From contig CAYPIE010000009.1 of assembly GCA_964410665.1 (NCBI GenBank), positions 1 to 64,000 of the forward strand: a DNA stretch of 64,000 nucleotides, given 5' to 3'. Source of the stretch: CAYPIE01 sp964410665. GTDB lineage: Bacteria; Planctomycetota; Planctomycetia; Gemmatales; Gemmataceae. The translations under genes and the position numbers were made by a program. Below the pieces are notes generated by a model. The model saw only the letters and a list, made by a program, of their open reading frames with translations. It ran no database searches and was not told the origin of the DNA. Positions 17,856-27,200 of the stretch are shown piece by piece (position 1 is the stretch's first letter; each line of letters begins with the position of its first letter).

Positions 17856-18910
17856 GCCGTATCGCTCCGCGGCGACAGGCTTTCCGGCAGGCCAAGCGAG
17901 CGTGCGGTTTCCGGGCGGCGGAGCTTCCAGATCATGCCATCGTAGGCATAATGTAAAAAGGCCGCCCAAAGGTTGAGCCCCACCCAGACGGTTCCCAGTG
18001 GCCCCTCCAACCAGCTCCCGAGCAAGCCAATCAAAAGCACATAGCCCACCAGCATCGGTAACCAACGTTCGGCCATTTTTTGAAACATCCCCGCCGAACC
18101 GCTCTGACGTCGACGTCCAGCGTAAACGGTCAGCACCGCCAGATACTCCGTGGCATGAAACAGGGCCGAGCACAGCAGTAATGGAATCGTATAGGAGCCA
18201 TACCCATACGCCGGGTGCAAACTCAGCAGGATGGCAGCGTACAGCAGGCAGACGCTACTCAGGTAGGCAAGCTTGCCCCACTGGTTGGCTTGCCAGGCGC
18301 GGAATTGGACCAATAACAGCATGCTCGGCAAGGCCAGCACCAGCATATCGATTGCCCGCAAGATCATCTGGCCGTTGGTATCCGCCTGAATCCAGCCGGT
18401 CGACCAACCCGCCACCCGCAAAGTGGTATAGAAAACGAATAGTCGTAAACCATAGCGCTCGAGCCAGGCCGAGCCGCCACCGACCTTGCGGCTATACATG
18501 CGCAGGATGCCAGCATGCTGGGCGGCAAAGTGCCAGCCGTTCCAGACCAGATCGACCAGCGGCAAACAACTGAAATGTCCGAAACCGAAATACACCCCGC
18601 CGACAACGATCGCCGCTAACACGGCGAGGGCCGCCAACGGACGGCTCTGCTCGCCACGTCGGTCGGGATCGATGGCCACCACCACCAGGGTCAACCAGCG
18701 ATGCGCGGTGGTTAAGAAGTAAACTTGCCAGAAGCGTACCGGCTCTATGGCCGTGTCACTGGGCAGACTGAGCAGCCAGATGAGAATCCAGCTGAAGTTT
18801 GCCAGGAACAACAAATCAAAGCAAGGGCTGACTAGCCAGCCGCGATCCATCGGCGGTTTCGCTTGTGTCGCCGACGTCGGGGCAGCCGGTGGTTGTGCTC
18901 GATCGGACAT
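17852..18910 (-). CDS. Polytopic membrane protein, histidine-containing, unknown function
   Basis: This 352-residue protein has about 8-9 membrane helices. Histidines occur inside or at the edge of helices at conserved-looking places: TTAHRWLTLVVV, WNGWHFAAQHAGILRMY, CSALFHATEYL and AAFLHYAYDGMIWKLRRPE. This layout is reminiscent of membrane metal enzymes, but I cannot name the family. It ends with an ATGA overlap with the TPR-like membrane protein downstream. The ATG at 18910 has no strong ribosome-binding site. Confidence 0.65.
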   Translation of the reverse strand: MSDRAQPPAAPTSATQAKPPMDRGWLVSPCFDLLFLANFSWILIWLLSLPSDTAIEPVRFWQVYFLTTAHRWLTLVVVAIDPDRRGEQSRPLAALAVLAAIVVGGVYFGFGHFSCLPLVDLVWNGWHFAAQHAGILRMYSRKVGGGSAWLERYGLRLFVFYTTLRVAGWSTGWIQADTNGQMILRAIDMLVLALPSMLLLVQFRAWQANQWGKLAYLSSVCLLYAAILLSLHPAYGYGSYTIPLLLCSALFHATEYLAVLTVYAGRRRQSGSAGMFQKMAERWLPMLVGYVLLIGLLGSWLEGPLGTVWVGLNLWAAFLHYAYDGMIWKLRRPETARSLGLPESLSPRSDTA

Positions 18911-18934
18911 GTTAAGCAGCTAAGCAGAACTAGA

Positions 18935-19330
18935 TCAAAGCCCTGGTGGAAAGGCGATCGATTTGAGTAGCCAGCGATCATCGACCTTCTGCAGAGTCCA
19001 TTCCGCCGTTCCCAGGATCTGGTTGCCGTGGTCACCTTCGCGGATCACTTGGACTTGCGCGGTGGCCTGGTCGCCATCAATGTCGGGCTCCTCGGCCAAG
19101 TCAAACATCAAGTTGGGTTGCAGGATTGGTTGGATTTCTTGGGGTGAGGGAACTTTACCGACGAAAAGCGTTTTGAATTCCGGGGAGACCGGGTCATCGG
19201 CATAATCTAGGAACGAACGAACACGACTTTCGATCTTCTCGCGGTCGTCGAGACTCATCGTCTCCTCACTGCCACACCCAGAGAGCAACAGAAGACTGAG
19301 GCAAGCAACCGAAGCGACCTCGCGTAGCAT
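18935..19330 (-). CDS. Small lipoprotein of unknown function
   Basis: This 131-residue protein has a type II signal peptide with lipobox LSGC (Cys19). The mature domain has a helical N-terminal half (DDREKIESRVRSFLDYADD) followed by a beta-rich part ending GTAEWTLQKVDDRWLLKSIA, a layout like NTF2/DUF4878-type lipoproteins. It is 24 bases upstream of the membrane protein gene at 18910, so it may lead that operon. Confidence 0.65.
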   Translation of the reverse strand: MLREVASVACLSLLLLSGCGSEETMSLDDREKIESRVRSFLDYADDPVSPEFKTLFVGKVPSPQEIQPILQPNLMFDLAEEPDIDGDQATAQVQVIREGDHGNQILGTAEWTLQKVDDRWLLKSIAFPPGL

Positions 19331-19361
19331 AGACCTGTTCCTTGCTTGGATGGATCATGTC

Positions 19362-19410
19362 GATTTCGTCCTGCATCGCTGTGGCAACCATGGCAACGCA
19401 GGACGAAATC
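19362..19410. other. Large inverted repeat between lipoprotein and DUF1559 genes
   Basis: A perfect 13-bp inverted repeat, GATTTCGTCCTGC (19362-19374) with GCAGGACGAAATC (19398-19410), encloses a 23-base loop. The loop itself contains a GTTGCCATGG-like partial repeat. There is no T-run. It could end transcription of the DUF1559 gene or act as a leader structure for the lipoprotein gene. Confidence 0.55.
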
Positions 19411-19437
19411 AATCTCGCCGATGCCTAAGTCAAGCGA

Positions 19438-20532
19438 CTAAAAGTCGCTCGAAATCACTTCACCCCCGGCAATGGTAGACAGAGCAGTCCAAGTTTGGGC
19501 CGCAATGTTATCGCGGATGAAGCGGACCGAACCATCGCCGATGGCGACGTTGACACCACTCGTGTGTCGACTCCGTGCCGAGGCCCAAACTGCGCCACCC
19601 GAACGATCCTGGAAACAGTGCATGGGGTCATCTTCTGGGATGTTGGGAGCACAACCGGGGATCTTGTCGGTGCCTCTGGAATTCGGAGGGTAGGCCGCGG
19701 TAAATGAGTTGCCACCCATCGCGGGCCAGATCCATACCCCCCGCATGTCTTGGCTGGCCCCAGGACCTTCCCAGGAAAGAATTTCACTGACGGCCATGGT
19801 CTGGGAGAGCCCGTCTTGGATCGCGCCGACGCGTACGCCTTTGCCGATGCCGGAGCGGGCCGAGCGTGGAAACTTGTCAATCTTGGGCTCGACCCGGAAG
19901 AAGCCGGCTTCACTGGGCACTACAAAGGACATAAAGGTCACCGCGCCAAAGTTGCCCACGTAGTTGCCTTTGCGCAGGTCCTCAAGATTCCAGCCAAAGT
20001 ATTCCTGATCGGTGGTATTTGCGCTTGGGCAGCGCCAGAACGAGGCAATGATCCGGCCGTGCTGACCCGCGCCATCGTGTTCCCAATTGTCCGGGGGATT
20101 GCACTCATCATCGTCACCGGGATAGGAATTGAGCGCGGAGTTGAAGAAGGCTTGCAAGCCAGCTTGCTCAAGATACGCATACACATGCAGCGGCCAGGAT
20201 GGACCCAGACATTCGGGCTGGCCGGTCGACTGCGTACCGCCACACTGCCAATGAGGCAGGTTGCGCGAAGAGCCATACTGGCGTTGTTTCTGCAAACAAC
20301 TCGGCATCCCTGGTGGGAAACTGCCGGTGGTCACCTCATAGTTGTGACAAGCCAAAATGATCTGCTTAAGATTATTGGTGCACTTCATACGGGCTGCGGC
20401 CTCACGCACCTTTTGCACCGCGGGCAAGAGTAGCCCGATGAGAATCGCAATGATGGCGATGACCACTAACAGCTCAATCAAAGTAAAGCCACGGCGAAAT
20501 AACCGAGGCCAGACTGATGGCCTGAATCCCAT
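19438..20532 (-). CDS. DUF1559 protein with type II/IV prepilin-like N-terminus
   Basis: This 364-residue member of a family that planctomycetes carry in many copies. The N-terminus has the prepilin peptidase site and hydrophobic helix (RRGFTLIELLVVIAII, with Glu20), followed by LLPAVQKVREAAARMKC. The C-terminal H-x-G-domain SRHTSGVNVAIGDGSVRFI is typical. The protein is presumably processed by a prepilin peptidase and assembled or secreted as a pseudopilin. I use the ATG at 20532, preceded by GGAGGAG; the frame also allows an ATG at 20586. Confidence 0.92.
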   Translation of the reverse strand: MGFRPSVWPRLFRRGFTLIELLVVIAIIAILIGLLLPAVQKVREAAARMKCTNNLKQIILACHNYEVTTGSFPPGMPSCLQKQRQYGSSRNLPHWQCGGTQSTGQPECLGPSWPLHVYAYLEQAGLQAFFNSALNSYPGDDDECNPPDNWEHDGAGQHGRIIASFWRCPSANTTDQEYFGWNLEDLRKGNYVGNFGAVTFMSFVVPSEAGFFRVEPKIDKFPRSARSGIGKGVRVGAIQDGLSQTMAVSEILSWEGPGASQDMRGVWIWPAMGGNSFTAAYPPNSRGTDKIPGCAPNIPEDDPMHCFQDRSGGAVWASARSRHTSGVNVAIGDGSVRFIRDNIAAQTWTALSTIAGGEVISSDF

Positions 20533-20756
20533 TTGGGACTCCTCCCCAACAAATATAGCGAACAGGGATAAGTGTACGTGAGGCATCGTGGGTGGGGCAC
20601 CCCGGAGAGACGCTCAACGGTTGTATGCTAGTCAACCAGGCCACGGCTTCAAGCGGCGCGAGCTGAAGCGGGCCAGGTATCGAGATTTTTCATGAAAATT
20701 TCATTCCAGATCGCATTCTGGGGAAGGGGTGGGTAGCCATCGAAGGAAAGTGCGGC

Positions 20757-21983
20757 TCAACGACTAGGCGTCCGCGCTCCTTGCTGTTCGAACAAGCTCA
20801 CCAGCTGGTCGATGGATTTGCGTAGTTCATAGCGCTCGAGGATGGTTTGGCGAGCGGCGTCCCCGAGGTGGCGATAGGCGGCAGGATCCCGTAGCACTGC
20901 CAGGGCTTGCTGGGTCAGGGTGTCGACATCATCAAAGCCGGCCAGCAGCCCATTAACGTTCTCCTGAAGCACCTCCTGCACCGGGGGAGTCGCCGAGCCC
21001 AGGATGACACAGCCGGTGGCCATCGCCTGCATCATCGACCAAGACAACACGTAAGGGACGGTCAAATAAATGTGGAGATCACTGAGCGAGTAGAGGACCG
21101 GGAGTTCGGCGGTTGGGATCAGATCCAAAAAGTGGAATTTCGTCAGATCATAGTCATCCTGAGCCAGCACATACTGCTTGAAGGATTGATTACCGATATG
21201 TGCTAATTCATGGCCATAATTGGTGCGTTCTTTGCCCGCAATCAAGAACACCACATTTGGCATGGCCTGATAGATGCGTTTGGCCACTTGCATAAAAATA
21301 TCAAAGCCTCGCACCGACTCGAGCCCGCGTGAGACGTAGGTGACGATGCGGGTGTCGGCATCCAGGGGGATGCCGCGAAATGTGGTGGGTCGGGGGAGTT
21401 CGCGGCGTTGGAAGGTATCTGTATCGATGCCATCGAATATAACATTAAGTTTATATTGATATTCGGTGGGGGCGGTTTGCTTCTGAAAGTTGGTTGGCGT
21501 GTAGCCGGCATCACACGCATTCAAATGGAGATGCGTCATAGTGTGATAGGTGGCATTGAACAAGCGGGTTTGTTCGGTAGGCGGGAACTCCTTCCGCAGG
21601 ATCATGCCGTCGGACCAGAATGGTGGGGGAAGTAGTTCATAGTAGCCAACAAACGGACAGGCATAGAGATTCCGCAGGTAGAGCATCGTTCCATACGACA
21701 TATGCCCGACGACCAGGTCGGGTTGAAAATCGCGGTGGTTGCGTAAGCCCTTGTAGATGGCCAACAGGTGGTCAAACATCGCCTGAAGATTATCAGGATT
21801 GTAGAACACTTTGGGAAGGGGCCCATCTTTGAGGCGATAATTGAGATGCTGAAAGGGCAAGTTGAGTGTGCTGGTATCCACCGAAGTCAACACCGTACAC
21901 TTCCAGCCCAGCCGAGTGGTTAAATACGCGGCAATGTGGGCAAACTGTCCGGGGAAGTTGGGGTGAATGAATAATACTTGCAT
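20757..21983 (-). CDS. Family 4 glycosyltransferase
   Basis: This 408-residue GT-B retaining glycosyltransferase has the N-terminal Glyco_trans_4_3-like start MQVLFIHPNFPGQFAHIAAY. The donor-binding C-terminal domain has ATGCVILGSATPPVQEVLQE, with the E-x7-E type acidic site, followed by NGLLAGFDD. It is likely cytoplasmic and involved in surface polysaccharide or glycan synthesis. ATG 21983 is used since the family always starts here; the frame extends to 22052. No other polysaccharide genes are adjacent. Confidence 0.86.
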   Translation of the reverse strand: MQVLFIHPNFPGQFAHIAAYLTTRLGWKCTVLTSVDTSTLNLPFQHLNYRLKDGPLPKVFYNPDNLQAMFDHLLAIYKGLRNHRDFQPDLVVGHMSYGTMLYLRNLYACPFVGYYELLPPPFWSDGMILRKEFPPTEQTRLFNATYHTMTHLHLNACDAGYTPTNFQKQTAPTEYQYKLNVIFDGIDTDTFQRRELPRPTTFRGIPLDADTRIVTYVSRGLESVRGFDIFMQVAKRIYQAMPNVVFLIAGKERTNYGHELAHIGNQSFKQYVLAQDDYDLTKFHFLDLIPTAELPVLYSLSDLHIYLTVPYVLSWSMMQAMATGCVILGSATPPVQEVLQENVNGLLAGFDDVDTLTQQALAVLRDPAAYRHLGDAARQTILERYELRKSIDQLVSLFEQQGARTPSR

Positions 21984-22268
21984 GGCCAACCTCGGGGGGA
22001 TTGCGGAAGATACCACGGCGGGAAATCCCAACCATTGCGGGATTCCGATCATGGTCCACGCTGTAATTTAGCTGATCCACCTCGGTCGATCGGCGTCACA
22101 CCCAGCCATTTACAACGCTTTTCCTGTTGCACGGATCGACCATGTGTGTTGCAGCGAAAAAACCGAAAAAGTGTCAAAACGCTCTTGTATTAGCCAGCAT
22201 ACTCGTCGTAGTCTCTCTTCACCAAACTCTCCAAATGCTTTAGATTCAATGTGTCCGAGAGGCTATCG

Positions 22269-25200
22269 ATGCGCAACAACTCTCCTACGTCACGGATTCC
22301 GCGGCTTCCCGGATGGAAACCTACTCACCATCGCCTCCCACTGCAACTTGAGCGACTCGAAAATCGAACCACTCCTGCCTATATGCTGACCCTGGATGGG
22401 GCCGCCTTGACGGTGAATGCCGATGTGGGTGATGCCAGTGATTTGAGTATCGCTTATGACGTCAGTATGGATCAGTATACGGTTGCGGATGATAATGGCC
22501 TCGTCTTTAATGATGATGGCTCTGCGGCCGCGGCGATTGTTGCTGGAGCAGGGACCGCACAGATCGTCTTGGATGGTTCGCTGATTGACGCGTTCACGTT
22601 TAATCTTGACGACCTGGGGGATCGGGTCACCGTTAATAGCAACACCAGCGATGCCACCGCTCCCATCGATTTAAACCTTGGCGACGGCGATGATAGTGTC
22701 CTATTTCTGGATGCCGCAACTCTCTCAGGTGGCTCGATTGATGGCCAGGCGGGTACTGACTTGGTCAATTACCAAGCGTACACCACCGATGTCGCGGTCA
22801 ACTTAGGCACGACGAACCTGTTTGAGGCCACGCTGGATGGCGCCCAGGAGGTGCCGCCCAACATGACCACCGCCACCGGTTCGGCTTTTCTGATGCAACG
22901 TCCCGATGACATGGGCGATGATCCTTTTGATATTGCCATTGAGGTCGATGGCATCACCCTAGATGAGCTCACCCTGGCGCACCTGCATGTCGGTCCTCCG
23001 GGGATGAATGGACCGATCATCTTCAATTTGGGCGAACCGGGAGCCTTTCCGGATTTCTGGACCGGGCTAACCGGTTCCGAACAGATTGCCTACGACCAGG
23101 CTGGGGTCGGCACGACGGCCATGATCCCGGAGGCAAATGAGGCCGACCTCCTCGCCGGCAACGTTTATATCAACATTCATACGATGGAGTTCCCTGGTGG
23201 CGAGATCCGCGGCCAATTGTTGCTGACCGCACCGGCGGGCACCGGGACTGCGACTGGCGGCATCGCCAACGTCGAGGATGCCGTCGGCGGATCCGGCGAT
23301 GACATCCTGGTCGGCAGCTCGGAAATTAACGCCCTGAACGGTGGTGACGGTGCCGACCTGATCTTCGGACGTGAGGCCGAGGATAGCCTTTCCGGTGAGG
23401 CGGGGAACGACTCCCTGATCGGTGGCCCCGGCAGCGATCAGGTCTCCGGTGGCGACGACGATGATCAGCTGGTCTGGAACAACGGCGATGGTAGCGACGT
23501 CATGGACGGGGACGCGGGCTTCGATACGGTCAAGGTCACTGGCTCCGATGGCACCACCGGCGACCAGTTTGAGATCACGGCCAACGTCGCTCGTATTGCC
23601 TTTGATCGGGTCAATTTTGGCAACTTTAACTTAGATATCGGCACCACCGAGAACCTGAACATTCTGCCCGGCTCGGGCGATGACTCGATCACCATCGGCG
23701 ATCTGACGGGTGTGACCGACCTGCAAGGGGGCCAGCTGTTTGGCCGCAACGACAACGACCTGATCGACCTGACCAATCAAGTTGATGCCACCTTCACCTT
23801 TGACCTGGTCGGCGGCGCCCAGGACGACACCTTGAACGGCAGCCCGAACAGCGAACTGCTCGACGCCCAAGATGGCAATGACTCGGTTGTTGGCTTCCAG
23901 GGCGACGACACGATCATGCTGGGTTCCGGGGATGACCTCAACACCTGGAATAATGGCGATGGCAGCGATCTGATCGATGGTGGCGACGGCGACGACACCC
24001 AACAAGTCAATGGCAATGAGACGCTCGGCGACAACTTCGTGATCCAGGATGGGATGATGGACCCGATGCGGGTGGACTTCCAGCGGCTCGATGGCGGGAT
24101 GGGCCTTGGGCCGTTCGCCCTGGACATCGGGACGGTGGAAAACCTGGATCTGAACTCGCTGGGTGGCGATGACACGATCACGGCGATGGACCTGAGCACG
24201 GGGTTGATCGGGTTGGACCTGGCTGGCGGTGACGACAACGACCAGATCACTGGAAGCGTGGATGCCGATGTGATCGACGCGGGCGCGGGCAACGACAACG
24301 TCGTTGCTTTCCAGGGCGATGACACGATCATGTTGGGTGCGGGTGATGACACCAACACCTGGAACAACGGCGACGGCAGCGACCTGATTGACGGCGGCGA
24401 CGGCGACGACCTGCAACAGGTCAACGGCAACATGATGCTGGGGGACAACTTCCAGATCCAGGATGGCATGATGGACCCGATGCGGGTGGACTTCCAGCGG
24501 CTCGATGGCGGCATGGGCCTTGGCCCGTTTACCCTGGACATCGGCACGGTCGAGACACTGGACCTAAACTCGCTGGGCGGCGATGACACGATCGCGGCGA
24601 TGGGTCTGAGCTCCGGCCTGATCGGGCTAGACCTGGAAAGCGGTGACGACAACGACCAGATCACCGGGAGCGCGGGTGCCGATGTGATCGACGCGGGTGC
24701 CGGCGATGATAGCGTGGTCGGCTTCCAAGGCGACGACACCATCATGCTGGGTTCCGGGGATGACCTCAACACCTGGAACAACGGTGACGGCAGCGACCTG
24801 ATCGACGGCGGCGACGGCGACGACACTCAGCAGGTCAATGGCAACGAGACGCTCGGCGACAACTTCGTGATCCAGGATGGGATGATGGACCCGATGCGGG
24901 TGGACTTCCAGCGGCTCGATGGCGGGATGGGCCTTGGGCCGTTCGCCCTGGACATCGGGACGGTGGAAAACCTGGATCTGAACTCGCTGGGTGGCGATGA
25001 CACGATCACGGCGATGGACCTGAGCACGGGGTTGATCGGGTTGGACCTGGCTGGCGGTGACGACAACGACCAGATCACTGGAAGCGTGGATGCCGATGTG
25101 ATCGACGCGGGCGCGGGCAACGACAACGTCGTTGCTTTCCAGGGCGATGACACGATCATGCTGGGTGCGGGTGATGACACCAACACCTGGAACAACGGCG

Positions 25201-27041
25201 ACGGTAGTGACCTGATCGACGGCAACGATGGCGACGACACGCAAGTGGTCAACGGCAACCCGACCGAGGGTGACACCTTCCAAATCCAAGAAAACCCGTC
25301 GGACGCCTCGCGGGTGGATTTCCAGCGTCTCGATGGTGGGATGGGCCTTGGGGCGTTCACCTTGGATATCGGGACCACCGAGACACTTGAACTGAATTCG
25401 CTGGGCGGCGATGACACCATCACAGCGACTCTGGTCGAGGCTGGTTTGATCGGATTGGTTCTGAATTCAGGCGATGATGATGATTCGATCCGAGCAGGAC
25501 AGGGTCCTGATCGGATCGATGCCGGTGCCGGCGACGATAGTGTGATCGGATTTATCGGGGACGATACCATCATGCTTGGGTCGGGCGATGACCAGAACAC
25601 CTGGAATAACGGGGATGGTAGCGACTTGATCGATGGGGGCGATGGTGACGACATTCAACGAGTGAATGGCAACAATACGGCCGGTGATACGTTTGAAGTT
25701 GCACCCAACGCCATGGACTCCAGCCGTTTCCTCTTACAACGGATCGCCGGTGGCTCCGGGCTTGGGCCGTTCAGCCTGGACGTTGGCACGGTCGAGATGC
25801 TGCAACTGGCCACGCTGGGTGGCAATGACACGATCACCGCTGCTCCCAGCACGGTGACCGAGTACGAGGTCGACGGCGGCACCGGGACGGATTCTCTGTT
25901 GGTCAACACGTCCGGGACCACCAACCCGATGATCGTCGGACCAGACGACACTGGTTCCGGAGAAGCCACCTTCGGCAACCGGATGGACATTCGCTTCAGC
26001 AATATCGAGTCGGTGACTGAAGTGACGTCGACGGTACCCACAGGTCAGAACACCAACGGTCTCATCGCCGTGGGCGCAGGCGTCGCGGGTACCAGCGACG
26101 TGACCGTCCGAAATGTTGCGGGGTCCATCACTCAGACGATCAGTCAGCCGTTTACCAGCACCGAAGCACCCAATGGAACGCGTACGGCCTATGCCCAAGT
26201 GACTGGGGACGATACTCCGGATGTGATCATCGGAACCGGTCCGGGAGCACGCACCCAGGTGCTCATCTTTGATGGGGCTTCGGGTAACTTGGTGCAGACG
26301 ATCCTGCCGTTCGAGTCCACCTTTACCGGTGGAGTATTTGTGGCCGCGGGTGACATCAATCTGGATGGCCTGGCCGAGGTGGTGATCACCCCGGACGAGG
26401 GCGGCGGTCCGGTGGTGGCCATTTACAACGGTGGCACCTTTGCCGAACTCCAGCGCTTTTTCGGCATCGAAGATCCCAACTTCCGCGGTGGTGCTCGCGC
26501 GTCGTTGGGCGATATCAACAGCAACGGCATCTCTGACGTGATGGTCGCTGCCGGTTTTGGCGGCGGCCCGCGTGTGGCACTGTTCAGTGGGGCCACCGTG
26601 CTCGATCCATTGACCGGGACGACACTACCGCCCAAGCTGGTGAATGACTTCTTTGTCTTTGAACCAACGCTACGCAACGGCGTTTTCCCTGCGGTCGGTG
26701 ATTGGACTGGCGATGGTTTTGCCGATGTGTTTGTCGGCGGCGGCCCGGGTGGCGGCCCGCGGGTGTTTGGCCTGTCCGGGGCCGATCTGGTCAACGGCAC
26801 CCAGACTCAGGTGGCCAACTTCTTTGCCGGTGACCCGAACAATCGCGGGGGCATTCGCCTGGTGTTTAAGGAGATCGAAGGGGACCAGTTTGCCGACATT
26901 GTGACCGCCTCCGGGACCGATACTTCACCGCAGGTCACGACCTATGCGGGGATTGATGCTCCCCCAGATGGCTTGCCAACCGAACTCGGTTCCTTCACGC
27001 CGTTTGCCACGAGTTTTACCGGCGGCGTGTTTGTGGGCTAG
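22269..27041 (+). CDS. Giant surface protein: CHRD domain, Ca-binding repeats, FG-GAP-like C-terminus
   Basis: This 1590-residue extracellular protein is read from ATG 22269, which has GAGAGG six bases upstream; a GTG at 22251 is also possible. The N-terminus carries the planctomycete surface motif LERLENRTTPA (residues 27-37) and no classical signal peptide. A CHRD domain follows at about 184-320 (EATLDGAQEVPP, LHVGPPGMNGPI, GGEIRGQLLL). Hemolysin-type calcium-binding nonapeptides then appear (GGDGADLIFG, GGPGSDQVSGG). The central part is five 138-residue repeats with the core RVDFQRLDGGMGLGPF and LNSLGGDDTI. The C-terminal about 330 residues are FG-GAP/VCBS-like, with GDINLDGLAEVVI and GDWTGDGFADVFVGG. 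It is probably adhesive or structural and calcium-stabilised. Confidence 0.88.
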   Translation: MRNNSPTSRIPRLPGWKPTHHRLPLQLERLENRTTPAYMLTLDGAALTVNADVGDASDLSIAYDVSMDQYTVADDNGLVFNDDGSAAAAIVAGAGTAQIVLDGSLIDAFTFNLDDLGDRVTVNSNTSDATAPIDLNLGDGDDSVLFLDAATLSGGSIDGQAGTDLVNYQAYTTDVAVNLGTTNLFEATLDGAQEVPPNMTTATGSAFLMQRPDDMGDDPFDIAIEVDGITLDELTLAHLHVGPPGMNGPIIFNLGEPGAFPDFWTGLTGSEQIAYDQAGVGTTAMIPEANEADLLAGNVYINIHTMEFPGGEIRGQLLLTAPAGTGTATGGIANVEDAVGGSGDDILVGSSEINALNGGDGADLIFGREAEDSLSGEAGNDSLIGGPGSDQVSGGDDDDQLVWNNGDGSDVMDGDAGFDTVKVTGSDGTTGDQFEITANVARIAFDRVNFGNFNLDIGTTENLNILPGSGDDSITIGDLTGVTDLQGGQLFGRNDNDLIDLTNQVDATFTFDLVGGAQDDTLNGSPNSELLDAQDGNDSVVGFQGDDTIMLGSGDDLNTWNNGDGSDLIDGGDGDDTQQVNGNETLGDNFVIQDGMMDPMRVDFQRLDGGMGLGPFALDIGTVENLDLNSLGGDDTITAMDLSTGLIGLDLAGGDDNDQITGSVDADVIDAGAGNDNVVAFQGDDTIMLGAGDDTNTWNNGDGSDLIDGGDGDDLQQVNGNMMLGDNFQIQDGMMDPMRVDFQRLDGGMGLGPFTLDIGTVETLDLNSLGGDDTIAAMGLSSGLIGLDLESGDDNDQITGSAGADVIDAGAGDDSVVGFQGDDTIMLGSGDDLNTWNNGDGSDLIDGGDGDDTQQVNGNETLGDNFVIQDGMMDPMRVDFQRLDGGMGLGPFALDIGTVENLDLNSLGGDDTITAMDLSTGLIGLDLAGGDDNDQITGSVDADVIDAGAGNDNVVAFQGDDTIMLGAGDDTNTWNNGDGSDLIDGNDGDDTQVVNGNPTEGDTFQIQENPSDASRVDFQRLDGGMGLGAFTLDIGTTETLELNSLGGDDTITATLVEAGLIGLVLNSGDDDDSIRAGQGPDRIDAGAGDDSVIGFIGDDTIMLGSGDDQNTWNNGDGSDLIDGGDGDDIQRVNGNNTAGDTFEVAPNAMDSSRFLLQRIAGGSGLGPFSLDVGTVEMLQLATLGGNDTITAAPSTVTEYEVDGGTGTDSLLVNTSGTTNPMIVGPDDTGSGEATFGNRMDIRFSNIESVTEVTSTVPTGQNTNGLIAVGAGVAGTSDVTVRNVAGSITQTISQPFTSTEAPNGTRTAYAQVTGDDTPDVIIGTGPGARTQVLIFDGASGNLVQTILPFESTFTGGVFVAAGDINLDGLAEVVITPDEGGGPVVAIYNGGTFAELQRFFGIEDPNFRGGARASLGDINSNGISDVMVAAGFGGGPRVALFSGATVLDPLTGTTLPPKLVNDFFVFEPTLRNGVFPAVGDWTGDGFADVFVGGGPGGGPRVFGLSGADLVNGTQTQVANFFAGDPNNRGGIRLVFKEIEGDQFADIVTASGTDTSPQVTTYAGIDAPPDGLPTELGSFTPFATSFTGGVFVG
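23880..25845 (+). repeat. Tandem 414-bp in-frame repeats with 828-bp higher-order unit
   Basis: A conserved anchor (ATG of the IMLG segment) occurs at 23916, 24330, 24744, 25158 and 25572, exactly 414 bases apart. Units 1 and 3, and units 2 and 4, are closest to each other. The stretch 24018-24332 reads identically to 24846-25160, including third codon positions. Unit 5 and a degenerate unit upstream (23550-23880) are more diverged. Confidence 0.93.
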
Positions 27042-27080
27042 TTCCACCGAATCGGCCCAATCGTCGTAAATACGGACAAA

Positions 27081-27114
27081 AAGCCATCCTCGTAGTTACG
27101 AGGATGGCTTTTTT
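27081..27114 (+). terminator. Rho-independent terminator after the giant surface-protein gene
   Basis: A 13-bp perfect stem, AAGCCATCCTCGT (27081-27093) with ACGAGGATGGCTT (27098-27110), has an AGTT loop and is followed by TTTT, 40 bases after the stop. Confidence 0.92.
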
Positions 27115-27200
27115 GCGGTCACGCAACATACAATCATTTCGCCTACCCATGCCGACGCAGGCGATGCTGGGAGATCTGGCCTCAAAACCGCAAAGGAAAG

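Noticed and set aside
23880..25845. CRISPR or other DNA-level repeat array
   Set aside because: Units are 414 bp, in frame, contiguous and coding; there are no spacers.
23465..26041. Several long minus-strand open frames opposite the repeat-rich surface-protein gene, up to 349 residues
   Set aside because: They are antisense shadows of the codon-biased 414-bp repeats; their products are low-complexity and repeat with the same period, with no ribosome-binding sites.
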